Part shown: positions 13,704 through 15,456 of the stretch, piece after piece
Position numbering within the stretch: the stretch's first letter is position 1
Layout: every line of letters starts with the position of its first letter
DNA from: Candidatus Competibacteraceae bacterium
GTDB taxonomy: Bacteria > Pseudomonadota > Gammaproteobacteria > Competibacterales > Competibacteraceae
Assembly (NCBI GenBank): GCA_003527885.1
Contig: DPWB01000189.1
Location: 1 to 15,456 of the forward strand
Length of the DNA: 15,456 nt
Direction: 5' to 3'
Made by a program: the position numbers and the translations under genes
Notes under the pieces: model-generated
What the model was told of the DNA's origin: nothing
Seen by the model: only the letters and a program-made list of their open reading frames with translations
Database searches by the model: none

Positions 13704-15131
13704 TTGAACACGCCTTCCGCCACTGTCAAACGCTATCTTCCCTGGGTGGTCGCGGCGGCCCTGTTTATGGAGCAACTCGACTCCACCATCATCAACACGG
13801 CCATTCCGGCGATGGCGGCCAGCCTGGGGGTGACGCCGTTAAGCCTCAAGGCGGTGGTAACCAGTTACATCATCAGCCTCGCGGTCGGTATTCCGGTGAG
13901 CGGCTGGATTGCCGATCGGTTCGGCACCCGCCGGGTGTTTGGAACCGCGATCGCTATTTTCATGGTGTCGTCGGTACTGTGCGGTCTGGCCCTCAACGTG
14001 CCGATGCTGGTGGCGGCCCGCATTTGTCAGGGCATCGGCGGCGCGATGATGATGCCGGTGGGCCGGCTCGCCATCCTGCGCACGTTCACCAAGTCAGAGC
14101 TGTTGGTGGCGATGAACTTCGTCATCATCACGGCGTTGATCGGCCCGTTGCTGGGACCCACGGTGGGCGGCCTGATCGTCCATTGGCTGTCGTGGCGCGA
14201 AATTTTCTTCGTCAACGTGCCGGTGGGGCTGGCGGCGTTGGTGCTGGTCTCGCGCTACATGCCGGACTATCGCGCCGAGACCGCGCGCCCGCTGGATGTG
14301 TGGGGTCTGGTTTTGTTCAGCGCCGGGGCGGCGCTTCTGTCTTGGCTGTTGGAAGTCTACGGCGAACACCACCTCGGCGCGCGGGTGGCGACTGTCTTGG
14401 CCGGGGTCGCCCTCGGGTTGCTGGCAGCTTACGGTTGGCACTCTCGCCAGACACCGTATCCCTTGCTCGATCTCGACCTATTTCGGATACGAACTTTCCG
14501 CGTTGCGGTAGTGGGTGGATTTATCACCCGGTTAGGGATGGGCAGCCTGCCTCTGCTGTTGCCCTTGCTCTACCAGCTCGGTCTGGGGCTGCCGGCCTGG
14601 CAGTCCGGCCTGCTGATGATGCCTGGCGCCATCGCCGCCATGAGCATGAAATTGATTGCCACGCGGGTGCTGCGCCGCTACGGCTACCGGCGGGTGTTGA
14701 TCGTCAACACCGTGATGATCGGGCTGACCATCAGCCTGTTTGCTCGGGTGTCCGCCGATGTGCCCATCCGGCTGATCGTGCTGCTGACGCTGGCGCAGGG
14801 TTTCTTCAATTCGCTGCAATTTTCCAGCATGAACTCGATGGCCTATGCGGACATCGAGCCGTCCGGTTCGAGCATGGCCAGCACTATCGCCAGCGTGTTG
14901 CAACAGATGTCGATGAGCTTCGGTTTGGCCTTCGGATCGTTGGTGATCGCTTGGTATCTCGGCGATCTACCGCAAACCGACCGCGCGGCGATCACGGGCG
15001 CTCTGCATCACGGCTTCCTGACGCTGGGCGCGCTGACGGTCCTGTCCTCGCTGTCGTTCTGGACGCTCCAACCCCAGGATGGGGAAAGCGTCAGCCGGGG
15101 CAGTGCTCGCGAGGTCGGCGCGGTGGAATGA
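13704..15131 (+). CDS. DHA2 family MFS multidrug exporter (14 TM)
   Basis: 475 aa, TTG start at 13704. An in-frame TAA at 13692-13694 rules out anything longer, and the next in-frame ATG (residue 22) would cut helix 1, so TTG is the sensible start though no clear Shine-Dalgarno is seen. Family marks: LDSTIINTAIP in helix 1 (25-35), motif A GWIADRFGTRR (67-77), CQGIGGAMMMPVGR (108-121), antiporter motif C GPLLGPTVGG (147-156) and SWREIFFVNVPVG (163-175). The hydrophobic profile and length fit the 14-helix, EmrB-like drug:H+ antiporters of the inner membrane. No EmrA-type membrane-fusion partner or outer-membrane factor is adjacent. The substrate is unknown. Monocistronic here, followed by about 210 nt without a gene. 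Confidence 0.93.
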   Translation: MNTPSATVKRYLPWVVAAALFMEQLDSTIINTAIPAMAASLGVTPLSLKAVVTSYIISLAVGIPVSGWIADRFGTRRVFGTAIAIFMVSSVLCGLALNVPMLVAARICQGIGGAMMMPVGRLAILRTFTKSELLVAMNFVIITALIGPLLGPTVGGLIVHWLSWREIFFVNVPVGLAALVLVSRYMPDYRAETARPLDVWGLVLFSAGAALLSWLLEVYGEHHLGARVATVLAGVALGLLAAYGWHSRQTPYPLLDLDLFRIRTFRVAVVGGFITRLGMGSLPLLLPLLYQLGLGLPAWQSGLLMMPGAIAAMSMKLIATRVLRRYGYRRVLIVNTVMIGLTISLFARVSADVPIRLIVLLTLAQGFFNSLQFSSMNSMAYADIEPSGSSMASTIASVLQQMSMSFGLAFGSLVIAWYLGDLPQTDRAAITGALHHGFLTLGALTVLSSLSFWTLQPQDGESVSRGSAREVGAVE

Positions 15132-15341
15132 AAACCCGCAGCCGCACGATCACGCGCGCCCCCAACGTCCGGCGATGTTCTTCAACGGTCGGTTCACCGC
15201 CGCCCACGCCTGGAAAGTAAGGGTACAATCCGACTATACGAGCATCCCCTTCGAACCGGTCAAGACGGTCGAACCGGGCGCTTTCGAACGGTAAATCTCG
15301 CCCACGTCGGAAATGAACGGCTGCGCCCTAACCGCGCCGAC

Positions 15342-15369
15342 AAAAAAGGGTCAGGCGACGGCCTGACCC
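15342..15369 (-). terminator. Rho-independent terminator of tRNA-Lys
   Basis: On the minus strand a perfect 9-bp stem (GGGTCAGGC / GCCTGACCC) with a 4-nt loop is followed by six T residues. It starts 12 nt beyond the CCA end of the tRNA, a textbook intrinsic terminator for the tRNA transcript. On the plus strand the same stem lacks a T-run, so it does not obviously end the exporter transcript. Confidence 0.9.
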
Positions 15370-15380
15370 CTGGGCTAAAT

Positions 15381-15456
15381 TGGTGGGCCGTGTGCGATTC
15401 GAACGCACGACCAACAGATTAAAAGTCTGCTGCTCTACCGACTGAGCTAACGGCCC
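15381..15456 (-). tRNA. tRNA-Lys (anticodon TTT)
   Basis: 76 nt on the minus strand with the 5' G exactly at the window edge. Acceptor stem GGGCCGT / ACGGCCC, D-arm GCTC...GAGC, anticodon stem GCAGA / TCTGT (last pair G-T), loop CTTTTAA with anticodon TTT (15421-15423), T-arm GTGCG TTCGAAT CGCAC, discriminator A, and an encoded CCA tail. It reads AAA and AAG lysine codons. All cloverleaf pairs checked by eye are intact. Followed directly by a strong terminator, so it is the last gene of its transcript; anything upstream of it is outside the window. Confidence 0.97.

Noticed and set aside
13979..15220. Plus-strand open frame of 413 codons inside the MFS exporter
   Set aside because: Out-of-frame shadow with Arg/Pro/His-rich composition; the overlapping frame has full DHA2 motifs.
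15079..15294. Plus-strand 71-codon frame overlapping the exporter end
   Set aside because: The first part overlaps the exporter in another frame; an internal ATG near 15175 has no ribosome binding site. Repeats of TCGAACCGG near 15250-15290 look fortuitous.
1..15456. CRISPR arrays, insertion sequences, phage or toxin-antitoxin genes
   Set aside because: No regular direct repeats, transposase, integrase or toxin motifs were seen on either strand.

Overview
The window looks like high-GC chromosomal DNA from a gammaproteobacterium. This is inferred from the gene families present (NadC, a periplasmic OmpA-like protein, a PCuAC copper chaperone, DUF3108, ArnT-like enzymes), the Gram-negative envelope content and a CCA-encoding tRNA-Lys. 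The genus cannot be fixed; a Competibacter-like or purple-sulfur-bacterium relative is only a guess. No mobile element, CRISPR array or rRNA was seen. The left end (about 1-64) is not genomic: it carries an Illumina P7 flow-cell/Nextera index adapter, so this is an assembly contig end.

Layout. A signal-peptide gene (63-140, minus) is cut off by the adapter. It follows a NYN-domain RNase-like gene (192-1040, minus). A 0.7 kb gene-poor stretch then leads through a good sigma70-type promoter into an OmpA-family gene (1745-2344, plus). This converges on a long minus-strand block: DUF3108 protein, ArnT-like GT-C enzyme, PAP2 phosphatase, flippase-like LPG_synthase_TM protein, second PAP2 phosphatase, DPM1/GtrB-like GT2, second GT-C enzyme, HIT protein and metallophosphoesterase (10893 down to 2349). 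Upstream are a small 73-aa gene and nadC (to 12158). Divergent from nadC is a PCuAC copper chaperone (12291-12776, plus), which converges on a DUF123 GIY-YIG-like gene (12778-13239, minus). After a 464-bp intergenic stretch rich in inverted repeats comes a DHA2-type MFS exporter (13704-15131, plus). The window closes with a rho-independent terminator and tRNA-Lys(TTT) on the minus strand.

The centre of interest is the block 3622-10893. Its genes overlap by 4 or 8 nt or abut directly, so they are almost certainly one translationally coupled operon. By family, the GT2 enzyme would make a polyprenyl-phosphate-linked sugar. The two GT-C enzymes would transfer such sugars to a lipid or glycan on the periplasmic face. 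The two PAP2 enzymes would remove lipid phosphates or recycle the carrier, and the LPG_synthase_TM protein may move lipid or sugar-lipid. This resembles the logic of lipid A modification (ArnC/ArnT in enterics, FlmF/FlmK plus LpxE/LpxF in Francisella), but the gene set matches no operon I recognise exactly, and the substrate is unknown.
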